Source of the DNA: Semisulcospira habei
Taxonomy: Eukaryota; Mollusca; Gastropoda; Semisulcospiridae
NCBI GenBank assembly: GCA_036245525.1
Contig: BTPG01000004.1
Location: 51,848,758-51,912,757 of the forward strand
DNA length: 64,000 bases
Direction: 5' to 3'
A program made the position numbers and the translations under genes. Position 1 is the first letter of the stretch, and every line of letters starts with the position of its first letter. The notes under the pieces are model-generated. The model ran no database searches, was not told the origin of the DNA, and saw only the letters and a list, made by a program, of their open reading frames with translations. Of this stretch, positions 10,556-21,981 are shown in pieces.

Positions 10556-11797
10556 AGAGAATCAATGAATCAATGAATCAATGAATCAATGAAACTTTAT
10601 TTTACAACGGTTTAGGCATTGACATCGTCATCGACACAGCCATTTTACAAACCTGCCGTTGCTAACAACTACAAGACTAACTACAAATATACATACATAT
10701 AAGTAAACATAATACTTACAAAGAGATGACAACACTATTCACATAGACAGACATACTCATAGACTCACAGACACCCCCCCACCCCACCCACCCCCCTTCA
10801 CACATAGACAGAGCTAAGTAGTCCAAATGATAAATGAAAAGGATAACAGACTTAATTGGGAATAAATTGGACCCAGCATAAAAAGAAACATATAATACAA
10901 GTGGTTAAGTCATCCCTACGAGTGATCCACAAAATATTTGCAGAGACCCTTTTTAAAACAGGCTAGCGAGGAGGCGGATTTTACATGGTCGGGAAGGGCA
11001 TTCCAGATAAGTGCCCCTGAGAAGGATAAGCTAGTTTTATATAGATCGATCCTTGGTTTTGGGACTATGAAAAGCTTTCTGATGTTTCCAAGCTTGGACT
11101 CAGACTTACGGAACAAAGTGGAGATGTACTCAGGTGTTTTGCGTTTCCACACTTTGAACATAAAGATTGCTTTGTTATATTTAAAATGATCTTGAAGTGG
11201 CAGGAGACCTGCTTTTGATAGCTTTTCTTCAGTGCTTAGGTGTTGATCAGGGCAGATTATTTTGGCCGCTCGTCTGTGAAGGGAATTGAGTCTCTTTAAA
11301 TGGACCTCACTACACCCATCCCATACCGATGACGCGTAATCGATATAAGAACGTATGTGAGCGTTATAAAATAGTTTACGGGTATCTGAATCAGTATAAT
11401 ATTTTAGTTTTGATAACATAAAGAGATTTTTGGCTACTATTTTGCATAAGGCGTCTGTATGAGCTTGCCATTTTAGCTGACTGTCGATTTTAATCCCCAG
11501 TACTCGATGTTCATTTACCTGTTCTACCTGACTACCTTTAAGAGAAAGGTTAAGTAATAGAGGCATTATCTGCTGTTTTTGGCGTGTGGCGACTACCATC
11601 GATTTCGTTTTGGCTGGATGAACAACCATAGAATTGTTTTATACACCAAGCTGATACTTCATGAAGACTTTGTTGTAGGTTGTCGGAAATTACCTGTATA
11701 TCTTTACTAGTAGTATGAAGTGAGGTGTCGTCAGCAAAAAGGTCGCATTGTACATCTTGGCAAGTAATATGTAGAGGCAAATCATTGATAAATAAGC

Positions 11798-11802
<5 letters not shown>
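10556..11802 (-). pseudogene. Non-LTR retrotransposon RT, 5'-truncated
   Basis: Minus strand. Reading begins at the GA array with LLFCLFINDLPLHI and the RT catalytic box FADD (codons at 11738-11727). One frameshift follows near 11640, then SMVVHPAKTKSMVV, HRVLGIKIDSQLKWQAH, RKLFYNAHIRSYIDYASSVW and HLKRLNSLHRRAAKII, and the C-terminal FSGALIWNALPDHVK, stop at 10916. A 3' UTR runs to AAAATAAAGTTTCATTGATT with ATTGATTC repeats. Fingers and palm upstream of FADD are absent, cut at the microsatellite. CR1/L2-like order; the clade is not certain. Confidence 0.88.

Positions 11803-11888
<86 letters not shown>
11803..11888. repeat. GA microsatellite
   Basis: About 86 bp of AG repeat that truncates the RT reading frame to its left. 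Confidence 0.95.
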
Positions 11889-11894
<6 letters not shown>

Positions 11895-11956
11895 AATGAC
11901 AATGAATCTTTATTTTCCAAGATAAAAAGATTTAGGTCTGAAGACCATTCCTACAC
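11889..11956 (-). mobile_element. Short LINE 3'-terminal fragment
   Basis: Differs from the 10488 copy at only a few positions (CCAAG for CTAAG, CCTAC for CTTAC), and sits between two GA arrays. Confidence 0.6.
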
Positions 11957-12057
<101 letters not shown>

Positions 12058-12264
12058 GGGGGCGCAGTATGTTCAGTCTGACAAATGACCCGGGGAATAG
12101 CTGATCGACGCTCAACCTATTTCGCTCATGAACGATGGCAAAAGTCACTGTGTTCAGTCCTCCCCCTAGTGATAAATGACTACGGTAGCCTCCCACGGAA
12201 TCACACTAAGTACGATGCGCTAGCTTTGTGGCATTTCAGTCCTTTGAAAAACTGGTGGAATCCC

Positions 12265-12370
12265 TTAACCCCTCGACTGCTACTGACGACACTGCGCGGC
12301 GAAAAAGCTAGTGACGTAGTTACGCGTATTTTCTGCCGAGCAGTATCGTCAATAGCAGTCAAAGGGTTAG
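12265..12370. mobile_element. Family G element
   Basis: Begins TTAACCCCTCGACTGCTACT and ends AATAGCAGTCAAAGGGTTA. The ends are inverted repeats of about 19 bp; the centre is a weak hairpin. Confidence 0.7.
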
Positions 12371-12420
12371 CCATTATCATTCGGAATACCTCACCAGTCT
12401 GTGAAATAAGTTTGACTAAA

Positions 12421-12496
12421 ATAGTTCAAGGTTAGTGCCAGAATAGTTTTGCGCCTCTAGGCGCCAAGCTATTCTGGCACCACCCTTAAACTAAAG
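12421..12496. repeat. Family C hairpin
   Basis: ATAGTTCAAGGTTAGTGCC pairs with GGCACCACCCTTAAACTA; the core is AATAGTTTTGCGCC on the left and GGCGCCAAGCTATT on the right. Confidence 0.75.
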
Positions 12497-13066
12497 CCAT
12501 TGGTCTATATCCTTATCTGCAAGTACTATAATGTAGCTTGCATATGGCAGTGTACAAATTCGAAGCTTTCAGCATCATAATATGGGTTAAATACGGGGAC
12601 CAGTCTATGAATTTGGAGCTACGCTGCCTGCATTTATATCACAACACAAATCCATCCATCCATCTGTCTGCCTGCCCACCCGTCCGTCAATCCACGCATC
12701 CATTCCCCAACTATGTGCACTATTTAGGATATTTGGTGCAAGCAGGCAACACGGGACCAGGTAACGGCGGCCGACACTATAGTGTTTGTGCACCGAGATC
12801 CCTGGCATTCAAATGACGGCGACGAAACCCCCGCCCCCCCCCCACCCCCCCACCCCCCCCCCAAAAAAAAAAAAGAAAAAAAAAAGGGGGGGGGGGGCAG
12901 TCCCCGAAATAGCATCACAGCAGTACACACGGATTGCCTACAGTGACGCTTCGATCGACAAGATTGAAAAAAATGCAATCGTCTAATAAGAACTCGAAAC
13001 CAGAGTGACTAGTACGCATTACGACAAGAAGCGGGGGATCCATCGAAATTGGAACCTCACATAGAG
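12497..13066. other. No gene; C/A/G homopolymer block
   Basis: A run of Cs, As and Gs at 12832-12897 is the only notable structure. A CCATCCAT-type short repeat lies near 12653. Confidence 0.5.
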
Positions 13067-13160
13067 ACCATGATAGTTCAAGGCCCGGTAGTGCCAGATC
13101 AGCTTGACGCCCGAAGGCGCCAAGCTGATCTGGCACTACCCTTGAACTATCATGGTCGGT
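13067..13160. repeat. Family C hairpin
   Basis: GACCATGATAGTTCAAGG pairs with CCTTGAACTATCATGGTC. The core GATCAGCTTG / CAAGCTGATC is changed in both arms relative to other copies. Confidence 0.85.
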
Positions 13161-13550
13161 CAACTTCCAACAGTTTGCCTTGGCACAAAAAGAGTTGTCC
13201 CTGTCTTGCGAAATATTTTTGTCAGCGCGATTAAGGCGATGTAGACAGGAAACACATGTCCTCCGACAGCAATCGCTAGCTTCGCGATGGCACAAGTGTA
13301 CCACGACAACGAAAACGCTGATTCTGCTCCAGGGAAACGGGCGGTTTGAAATATCCGGGAAATAGGCTTAGTTGGGCTGTCGGAGTGCAACAGATCAGTC
13401 CATCCCCTTCGTTTGAACAGCACAGAGCTAATTTCTAGCCCAAAGCATTTAGCACGTGGCGATCTATTTTTCTTCAAGGTGAAAAAAAGGTTAAAACAGC
13501 CACTGAAAGAGTCTGAAATGTTGCGCCTATAAAACCAAAGCCCATTACGA
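13161..13550. other. No recognised feature
   Basis: Open frames on the minus strand (13304-12915, 13585-13160) enter hairpins and homopolymers and are not supported. Confidence 0.5.
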
Positions 13551-13604
13551 CAAGAGGCATAGATCCTCAAGAGCCCCTGCATCATGAAGATCTATGCCTC
13601 TTGC
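13551..13604. repeat. Family A hairpin with central loss
   Basis: The left arm reaches CCCCTGC but the right arm lacks GCAGGGGCT, so the top of the stem is gone on one side only. Confidence 0.75.
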
Positions 13605-14241
13605 GGATGGAAGGGGATACAAAACAGCGTGGCACAAACGGATGTGATTGGCTAAATAAAGCGGTCTCGGGCGACCAACAAATTTACGGGACAAGACTGA
13701 CGTGAGATGGGGAAGTACACACGACGCGCCGTCACATAATGTATCGGTGTCCCCGCACAGTGACCTGATTTGACGACAGAGTTTTCTGATTAGGTACGGG
13801 TCATCGATTTTTCTTAAGGTCAGTCCTACAGTGCATTACAGACAGTTAGGTTTAGCTGTGTCACAGCCGTTCAGAAAGCACATAATTATGCGCTACTCAC
13901 AATCAAAGACAAATCTACCCATAGTCTGATTTTACCGTTCTTATTGCGGTCCTGTTGACGAAACGGCCTTGCCATTTTTTCGATCATTAACAAGTGGATA
14001 CTCGACACCCCCCACCCCCCCTTCTCCTCCCACTCACTATTTATGAACATTTCACCGGTTAATCGGTATGCTCTTTCATAGACCTGATTTTTTTTATTCT
14101 TGTAAGAGCTGAGCTAAGTTGTGTGTAAGAGAAGAAACCCAGTGCAAACATTTACGCAAGGCGCAAGTATATCGTTTCAATTATACGCTCTTATAAAACC
14201 AAAGCCCCCTGTTCGTTTACGTGCCATCATTCCTAAATAGA
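13605..14241. other. No recognised feature
   Basis: Contains a short C-rich stretch at about 14008-14032; no coding frame or hairpin recognised. Confidence 0.5.
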
Positions 14242-14321
14242 TTAACTCATTCGAGACGTGCCGCCTCCGGATACGCGGCTTAAGCCGCGTATCCGGAGGC
14301 GGCACGTCTCGAATGAGTTAA
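14242..14321. mobile_element. Family E: perfect 80-bp palindrome bounded by TTAA
   Basis: TTAACTCATTCGAGACGTG continues through CCGCCTCCGGATACGCGGCTT and then its exact reverse complement, with no spacer. All 40 bp of each arm match by eye. Confidence 0.9.
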
Positions 14322-14446
14322 ATACAGTCCATTGCATGACCATCTTCTGTTTTCTGTGCTGTTTCAGAAAAGTTCCTGGCGACAACGCAACGTAAGCGGG
14401 AAGTGCACATAGGAGAGTTAGAGCACCAGTAGTGGAAAGCAGCAAG

Positions 14447-15025
14447 CTAACACTTTGGCTGTCGGTAGCACGTTTTAGGCCCCGCCACACATGCCCGATT
14501 TTGAGGCCGATTCTTGAGCAGTTTCGAATCGGAGTGTGATCGGACCGGACTGCAAAAACGTTCCCCACACATTCCCCGACTTTTTTTTAGCCGACGGCCG
14601 GCCGTCTTTGAATCGAAGATCAAGGTCGTACCTGTTCAGCGAAATAGCTGCTAGTTTTGACAGTGATGATGATGTGCTTGCGTTATCAGCAGTTTTGCAT
14701 CATATTCGGGAGGGGGCGGGCGAAACATCGGCAACGAAGATGGTACTGATCTTCCGCCATTTTCAAACTGAAACGACATGCTTTGCGAGACGCGCTCTGA
14801 TTGGTTGAAGTTTACAATCGGGGCCGATTCGGATCGGAAAAATAGAGCAGGTTCTAGACACCCGATTCCCAGCCGATTGGGATCGGATCGGATATATGAC
14901 GTCATCCGATCGCAATCGGATCGGAATCGGCTTCAAAATCGGGGCACAATCGGCATGTGTGGCGGGGCCTTTTGTCGAGGTGATTCCTGCAGGAATCGAG
15001 GTGATACATGCGGTAATCACCTCGA

Positions 15026-15060
<35 letters not shown>

Positions 15061-15075
15061 GCTATCGACAGCCCA
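14447..15075. mobile_element. Family F element carrying a nested insertion
   Basis: The left end CTAACACTTTGGCTGTCGG at 14447 is separated from its hairpin (GAGGTGATTCCTGCAGGAATC, about 14978) by the 492-bp insertion at 14478. An A run of about 34 nt interrupts the right arm, which ends near CGCTATCGACAGCCCA. Confidence 0.7.
14478..14969. mobile_element. Harbinger-like MITE with inverted ends
   Basis: Ends GGCCCCGCCACACATGCC are inverted repeats, extended by CGATTTTGA(G/A)GCCGATTC after a 9-bp insertion on one side. The interior is rich in GATCGG. It interrupts a family F element, with TTA on the left and TTT on the right as a possible 3-bp target duplication. The end motif and 3-bp target resemble PIF/Harbinger, but the class is inference. 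Confidence 0.65.
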
Positions 15076-15137
15076 CACATTTTGTACTTCGCAATACATT
15101 TGATTTTATTTTCTGAAATTGCAAACCACGTCACTTT

Positions 15138-15163
15138 TTTCCCTCCCCCCCCCCCCCCCCCCC
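15138..15163. repeat. Poly-C tract
   Basis: CCCTCCC followed by an uninterrupted C run. Confidence 0.8.
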
Positions 15164-15309
15164 GTTGCTGAGGTAATCTATCACTACCCTTCAACTATCA
15201 CGCCTGATCTATCTCCCTTTGTAGTATATTTTGGCTGAATGATTTCAGCCGATTCCAGTGCATTCCGTTTCATTAAAAACCCATCACTGTGTTATCAGCG
15301 CTTGATTAA

Positions 15310-15530
15310 TTAACCCCTTCACTGCCAGCGGAGGCAGACTGTGTTTTTGACATCATTGCAAATTCAACCTCAAAGAAGCCACTGCCGCACAAGGAACACA
15401 GACACAAAACGATTCCAGCAAGAGGCATAGATCCTCATGAGCCCCCGCAACTGCGGGGGCTCATGAGGATCTATACCTCTTGCAGCTGGGCGGTGTTCAA
15501 TTTTTCTCGACAGTGATAGGAGTTTTTTTT
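15310..15530. mobile_element. Family A element, long arm left
   Basis: TTAACCCCTTCACTGCC at 15310 opens the long side arm (about 108 bp), then the hairpin at 15418-15483 (one mismatch, GATCC subtype), then the short side arm GCAGCTGGGCGG...CGACAGTGATAGG. A T run follows where the right TTAA is expected. Confidence 0.85.
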
Positions 15531-15566
15531 TTTTTTTTTTTAAATCCCCGGCCGAGGCCAAACGGT

Positions 15567-15778
15567 TCCAGTATCATTAGGCAGGCATTGTCATGGAACC
15601 CCCAGGGAAAGAGGAAAAGAGGCAGGCCGAGAAACACCTGGCGTCGAGACCTCCAAGCAGACATCAAGAGACTGGGAACCACCTGGAGTAAAATCGAAGG
15701 AGAAGCACAGGACAGGAGTCGCTGGAGGTCTCTCGTCGACGACCTGGGAGGGGTGACAGGCGTAAGTAAGTAAGTAAG
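15567..15778 (+). mobile_element. Truncated LINE insertion with 14-bp target duplication
   Basis: Encodes the RT C-terminus: SWNPQGKRKRGRPRNTWRRD, DIKRLGTTW, then DRSRWRSLVDDLGGVTG, with a TAAG-repeat 3' tail. CGAGGCCAAACGGT is repeated exactly at 15553-15566 and 15779-15792. It is the same family as 21994-22792. Confidence 0.88.
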
Positions 15779-15937
15779 CGAGGCCAAACGGTGCGGGGCG
15801 CAGTGACCGCTGTTGTCTGATCCGCTGTACACCGGTAGACAATCCTGATCGATGTGCGGCGACGTGCGTACACACACGCACCATATCAGGTGTGCTGATC
15901 TGTCAAGTTCAACCTTACGGCTCTGGGGCCTCCATCT

Positions 15938-16002
15938 GCAAGAGGCACAGATTCTCATGGGCCCTTGCGACCGCAGGGGCTCATGAGAATCTATGTCTCT
16001 TG
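15938..16002. repeat. Family A hairpin
   Basis: GGCACAG on the left and CTATGTC on the right, with several mismatches around a GCGACCGC loop. Confidence 0.75.
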
Positions 16003-16378
16003 TTGACCGAATCGACTATAAGCGCGTCTTCAGTGTTTCCATTTGGCCTGGGCGTACACGACTCGGGCAGTCTGACCGCACTAATGATAGATCGTTAGCC
16101 CCTGGTCATCCCTCTCCCCTCCCCCCCCCCCCCTTAGTTCATTTCCCTCTTCCACCTCGTCGGCCACTGCCCTCTCGGCCCCCCCCCCTCCCCCTTTTCT
16201 GGTCACATTCAGTATTTGCCCCCTTTTGATCGAGGCGCCGTGCAAAAGTGTCCAATCAAGCAAAGAAACCTCTCCGCTATGTAGTTCTTCCGGTGTTAAT
16301 GGATGAGCTGACAACAAAGGCTGCAGATCTCGTCTTTTCTCGCGTTGCTTTTTGATTCGCCGTGTTGGTCTGTGGTTG
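16003..16378. other. No gene; C-rich tracts
   Basis: C runs at about 16120-16132 and 16180-16190. The minus open frame 16521-16081 crosses them and is not credible. Confidence 0.5.
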
Positions 16379-16423
16379 ATTGTGTGTTGGTCTGTGATTT
16401 CGGACCTTACGAAAATAGTACTT
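16379..16423. repeat. Family H left arm
   Basis: TGTGTTGGTCTGTGATTTCG without its partner arm. Confidence 0.5.
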
Positions 16424-16672
16424 AGAAAATAAAACGGCCCTTCCGGTGGCGCTGGAAAGGAATAAGGAGGTGTACGTGCAGTTCTCGCAGTGGTGTCACT
16501 CTTGTGCCACACCATAAACAAACGATCTGTAACCTAAAACTTGTTGGATGATAATCCAGTTGCAGTTTAGTTGAACCATGGCCGCAAGGAGGTGTTTAGT
16601 GTCCGAGTGGTGTCTCAAACGTCTTCATAAATATGTCAAAGTGGGGTTTGACAATGACGAAACATTTCCATT

Positions 16673-16756
<84 letters not shown>
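16673..16756. repeat. GA microsatellite
   Basis: AG repeat running into ATGATG repeats and then a minus-strand LINE tail. Confidence 0.95.
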
Positions 16757-16758
<2 letters not shown>

Positions 16759-16840
16759 TGATGATGATGATGATGATGAAACGTTTTTATTCAGGATAAA
16801 AAGTTTTAGGCATAGCAATGCCTATCTTCCAAACTGTCCT
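16757..16840 (-). mobile_element. LINE 3'-terminal fragment
   Basis: Minus strand ends TTTTTATCCTGAATAAAAACG then CATCAT repeats: same layout as the tails at 10488 and 11889 but a different sequence. Confidence 0.5.
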
Positions 16841-16934
16841 GCTACACATATAAAAAATACATCCAATGATACAGCAATAGATAACATATTTATAAGTAAA
16901 AAAGACCCATCCCCCCCCCCCCCCCATCCCACCC

Positions 16935-17488
<554 letters not shown>

Positions 17489-17564
17489 TTACACACTGAC
17501 TCTATCGAAATTTTCAAGACTAAGTTTATGCACTGATAGTACTTAGGAAATAAAACGGCCACGA

Positions 17565-17626
17565 CTGTTCAAGGCTGGTGCCAAAACACCTTTGGGCCAC
17601 TAAACACTATACATGAACTATCATCT
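17565..17626. repeat. Family C hairpin remnant
   Basis: ACTGTTCAAGGCTGGTGCC on the left and ATGAACTATCAT on the right; the stem is mostly lost. Confidence 0.5.
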
Positions 17627-17660
17627 TCTGTTATAATGTATCGAAGCTGAAGAAGTTAAA

Positions 17661-17752
17661 CATACCGTGACAACCCAGTAGGACTGAACGCTCGGCTACG
17701 CCGCTACATACCGTGACAACCCAGTAGGACTGAACGCTCGGCTACGCCGCTA
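17661..17752. repeat. 46-bp direct duplication
   Basis: The unit CATACCGTGACAACCCAGTA...GCTACGCCGCTA occurs twice head to tail with no visible difference. Confidence 0.9.
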
Positions 17753-17840
17753 TCCAGCGAATCCTTATTGATCTGTACATTCACTGGCTAAAACCATCAA
17801 ACCTTCCTCCATCTGAGGAATAATGCGCCTATGTCACCCA

Positions 17841-17905
17841 GCAAGAGGCATAGATTCTCATGAGACCCTGCGAAGCAGGGGCTCATAAGAATCTATGCGT
17901 CTTGC
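17841..17905. repeat. Family A hairpin
   Basis: GATTC/CCCTGC subtype with three mismatches and a three-base loop. Confidence 0.85.
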
Positions 17906-18582
17906 AGGTGGCTGAGTAGCTGAGCGAACATTTTGTCGCGCTAATGACAGACTTGTAATTTGTCTATTATTATAGGTCTCGGTAGGACGACTAATCTAAA
18001 TACCTGAAGTAATTGTAGACAGGTGACAAATTGCTAACACCTGTCCAAGTCACTGTACCAGTGGATCAGGGTGTCAAGGCGAGCGCTTACCTCAGCAATT
18101 TATACTCAGCTTTTAAGTTAGGAAGTCACTCCTTAGTCAAACAAACTCTGCCTTCAGTCTATGTTAAACACTAAACCAAGATCCTTTTCAACGGTAAGCA
18201 AAGAACCCAGTAAAACAGCCTGCAACCCTCCCCCCCCCTCTCCGCCACCCTCACCCCCCAGCCTGCCCTCATCTTCCTTTCCCCCCTCTCCGCCACCATC
18301 ACCCCCCCAGCCTGCCCTCCTCTTCCTTTCCCCTCCTCCCCCCACCCCCCGACCCCCTTTTCCTAGAAAACAAGACACTATTCGTAGCGAACCACACACA
18401 AGAAAACTAGATGCCTCAGAAATGTTAATAAAAAGTATGTGATATTGTTTGAAACAACAAACTAGCACACACTCTCAATACGAAAACATGTGAGCAATGA
18501 AAAGTATGTGAAAGTGTGTTAAGGAGCGCGCGAACACTTAACCCATGACATCCTTATACGCTCTCGTAGGAGATAAATTTGC
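17906..18582. other. No gene; C-rich interrupted repeat
   Basis: A CCTGCCCTC/CCCCCC-rich stretch at about 18228-18358 gives long but meaningless Pro or Gly frames on both strands. Confidence 0.5.
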
Positions 18583-18669
18583 CCACGACAGTTCAAGGGT
18601 GGTGCCAGAACAGCTTGGCGCCCACGGGCGCCAAGCTGTCCTGGCATCACCCTTGAACTATCATGATCA
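18583..18669. repeat. Family C hairpin
   Basis: Core AACAGCTTGGCGCC pairs with GGCGCCAAGCTGT, again altered in both arms; one mismatch at CCTGG. Confidence 0.8.
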
Positions 18670-18997
18670 GTCTGTCGTCAGAGCTGAACTGTAGCCTTCA
18701 TAGGACGACTCACTAATCTGAACGAATCAGCCTCAGCGTGTAATGGGTAAAACTCTCAGTTTGTTTTCTTAGTCTGGTTATGTTTACAATGACTGTCAAA
18801 AATCTGACACAGCGCTTGCTGTAATAACGTTCATGTAGTTTTTGTTTTCGCTGACCGGACAGTTTTGTAGCCTGCCGTGCTGGCGACAGACAAACGCCCA
18901 AATAATGCCCACAATCCCTTAAACCGATCAGCCCCACTCCTTCCCCCCCCCCTCACCTCCCCCGCCTAGCCCTCTCCCTCCCATTCCACCCCCGTCC

Positions 18998-19031
<34 letters not shown>

Positions 19032-19250
19032 GGGGGGGGGGGGGGGCAGCACACGATGATAGCAACTGTTTCAGCCGCACAAATCACTGGTCAATACATT
19101 CAAATCATCGAACACCGACCTAGAGTGGAAGATCAGGGATCCGTGCAAAAGCTTGCTAGATCAGGGGTAGCCCATGCACAAGCCTGTTGCTCAGCCTTTA
19201 AAAAAAAAAAAAAAAAAAAAAATTATATGCGACTGTGAGCCTAAAGTTGG
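18670..19250. other. No gene; T/G homopolymers
   Basis: T run at 19001-19030 followed by a G run, and an A run near 19200. No supported frame. Confidence 0.5.
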
Positions 19251-19318
19251 TATGTGCTAGTCTCTAATTTTGGACACTAAGACCCTAGGCCGTAAGATCG
19301 ATAAGCACAAACCAGCAG
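19251..19318. repeat. Family H hairpin, degenerate
   Basis: TATGTGCTAGTCTC...TTTTGGAC on the left and CACAAACCAGCAGACA on the right. Confidence 0.45.
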
Positions 19319-19371
19319 ACAATGAAGACTGAAGCCTCCACCCCCCACCCCCACCCCCACCCTAGACCCCA

Positions 19372-19432
19372 GAAAAAATAAAATAAAATAAAATAAAATA
19401 AAATAAAATAAAATAAAATTAAAAAAAAAAAA
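19372..19432. repeat. AAAAT microsatellite
   Basis: About nine TAAAA units. Confidence 0.9.
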
Positions 19433-19521
19433 TTCACAGACGAGCAAATGAATAAAACCTGCGATCATCAGAGCACACATACCCACGCTGCCCAAGGTGT
19501 TTGATAGCTGATGATGACAAC

Positions 19522-19585
19522 GTGTGCTGGTGCTGTGATTTTGGACCTTGAGGCCGTAAGGTCCAAAATCACAGAACCAGCACAC
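19522..19585. repeat. Family H hairpin
   Basis: GTGTGCTGG...TGTGATTTTGGACCTT pairs with AAGGTCCAAAATCACA...CCAGCACAC around GAGGCCGT. The best copy of this family. Confidence 0.8.
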
Positions 19586-19808
19586 ACAAGTGTACAAACA
19601 CCCTTTTGACCGTGACACGAAAGGATACACCACAGGGTCAGTATGATATGACGACGGAACACACCGCTCACGGCAACAGACGAGACAGGTATGGGACGGC
19701 TATCCCGACCGCAGTACAAGGCAGGTATTTATTGTGATGCCCGAATTGTAGCAACCGAGGAGAGAAATATGGCTGTAGACCCTTCGTGGCGCCAACGTTC
19801 CTTTTTTT

Positions 19809-20026
19809 TTAACCCATTTAACCCCCACGGATGCATTTTTTCCAAAATTGTGGAGTTGTGACCTGACGACTATGTACCAGTTGCAGGAGATGGACTGAAC
19901 ATGATAATTCAAGGGTAGTGCCAGATTAGCTTGGCGCCTGAAGGCGCCAAGCTAATCTGGCACTACCCTTGAATTATCATGGTCCACCCATCTCCTGCTG
20001 TCGGGCGTCGGGGCTGAATGGGTTAA
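19809..20026. mobile_element. Family B element, inverted orientation
   Basis: TTAACCCATTTAACCCC on the left, GGGGCTGAATGGGTTAA on the right, 218 bp. The hairpin (about 19900-19984) pairs perfectly around TGAA. The long flank (with TCTCCTGCTGT) is here on the right. Confidence 0.88.
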
Positions 20027-20189
20027 TTCACCGTTTCTTAGATCTCCAGAAATGTTCGCGAGACCGTCAAAAGTGTTACTGAAGAGAATTTACAACTTCA
20101 CAAAGTCGTTATAAAGCTCTTCCGCCACCACGAGTTCTGGTATTTACAAGCATAACAATAGCTATTGATATACAGTGCATTTCAACTAA

Positions 20190-20290
<101 letters not shown>

Positions 20291-20441
20291 AGCCACAAGC
20301 AAACCAAAAATCGGATTTACAACAACACTTTTCAGATGAAGTTACCACACTTTCATTGGAAATTTACTCCGCTTGGAGATAACAAAATAATTTATTTTCC
20401 CTGGCATTTTGCAATGTCTGAAGTGCACCTTAAGCAATATT

Positions 20442-20512
20442 TTAACCCCTTGATAGCTTAACGACGCGTCTTTTCCGCTGAAAGGTATAGTCAGTAGCAG
20501 TCGAGGGGTTAC
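20442..20512. mobile_element. Family G element, short
   Basis: TTAACCCCTTGATAGCTTA on the left and AGCAGTCGAGGGGTTA on the right over 71 bp. Confidence 0.6.
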
Positions 20513-21037
20513 TGCATATGCTATATCGCCACTAAACAACAAGCAACAACAATTTGATAGCAATCTTCAAGTTGAAACAACGTAATAAAGAAGACGCTAC
20601 AAGCATGTTAAAAATCACGCAGTCCTCTCACACACTACAATCGTTTGACAGACGAAAAGAAAATTGTACTCACACTAATTGACGTAATACGAATGTCCAG
20701 CGCAAAAGACTTTTGATAATCTCTTGAAATTTCTCCAAACCCATCCATCGAACAGCATTCAAGTCACACAACTGAATCTTTGGACTGATGACTACAGCTG
20801 TGTGGAGGCCACGAAGTCCTGACATGACTTTGATAGCCGGCCAAAAGAAAAGGCGTCATGCTGTCCCAAAATGCCCTTCAGTCGCTGGACTATCACCAGT
20901 CTGTCATACAAGAGTGAGCGCCAGCGCCACTCGAGCAACAAATTGACAGTAACTGACTAACTGCACTCCAAAGACTGGAAGGGCTCTCACGAGTCTAAAT
21001 CAGCCTGTCACAGTCCCTTACTCAGGACCTTCCGTCT
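20513..21037. other. No recognised feature
   Basis: No domain or repeat was recognised in either strand. Confidence 0.5.
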
Positions 21038-21103
21038 CCAAGAGCCATAGATTCTCATACGCCCCGGCATTCACAGGGGCTCATGAGAATCTATGTCTCT
21101 TGC
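21038..21103. repeat. Family A hairpin
   Basis: The left arm is worn (CCAAGAGCCATAG, CATACGCCCCGGC); the right arm is near consensus. Confidence 0.75.
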
Positions 21104-21647
21104 TTAGCAGAATTAGACCTTTATTTAGTTGTTTTACAGCGCTGCTACTCAATGAGTCGCAGTGGGTTTTAGTCAGTCTCTGGTCTTGACGGACAAACAG
21201 CCCAAAGCTTTGCCAAAACTGCGCATCCGGCCCAATCATTGACTGGACCAATTACCGGCGCAGTTACATTCTGACTGAAATATGCCTTATACGGACAATC
21301 CTGTAAGAGACTTGGCGACACGCCAACCCCCGTGAATGAAAACGAAAAGAAAACAGGAGAAAATTCATCACTTATTTCTACATGAAGCGTGAGTTCATAA
21401 AATCCCCGCAGAATCCGTCACACGAGAGCGTACACTACATGCCTGACAAAGGACCACAATGACTTATCTTTCCTCAGACCGTGCAGCCCAAGGTGCTTCC
21501 GCCGATGAGCAGAAGTGACAGAGAGCTCCCACTTCGCGCCTAACTGCCGTAAGAGGTCCTTGTGACTAGCGCCTCAGCCGCGTGGAGAACCCCTTAAGGA
21601 GCGTCCTGCCCGGATCTGTTTTGATTTCTGACACCTACAGGGTGCGC
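21104..21647. other. No recognised feature
   Basis: Mixed sequence without hairpins, microsatellites or supported coding frames. Confidence 0.5.
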
Positions 21648-21733
21648 TGGTCTGCGACTTTCAGCCGTAAGGTCCAAAATCACAGACCAGCACACGTAAG
21701 GTCTAACCTCCACAGACCAGCACGTTCTTTCCA
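21648..21733. repeat. Family H hairpin with duplicated right arm
   Basis: GTGCGCTGGTCTGCGA pairs with TCACAGACCAGCAC; a second CACAGACCAGCAC follows at about 21720. Confidence 0.7.
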
Positions 21734-21981
21734 GTCAACGTGTTTTTAATAGTTCTCAATGGATGCTTTGTTTGGATCACTGACAGGTGGAGTTGTTCTT
21801 ACAGCGCTACCGTTTTTACAGTTCATTGAATACCGGAGTGATTCTTGCTAGCAGGACTCAAGCACAGTGAGAAAGATGCGATAACTTTTGTCAGCGAGAT
21901 TCCAATAATGCATTGAGCCAATGGGTAAAAAGTGACAAATTTGGTCATTAATTGTCAGCTCGACTATAAATTATTACCGCT

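Noticed and set aside
16081..16521. 146-codon minus-strand frame
   Set aside because: Composed partly of C/G homopolymer translation; no domain.
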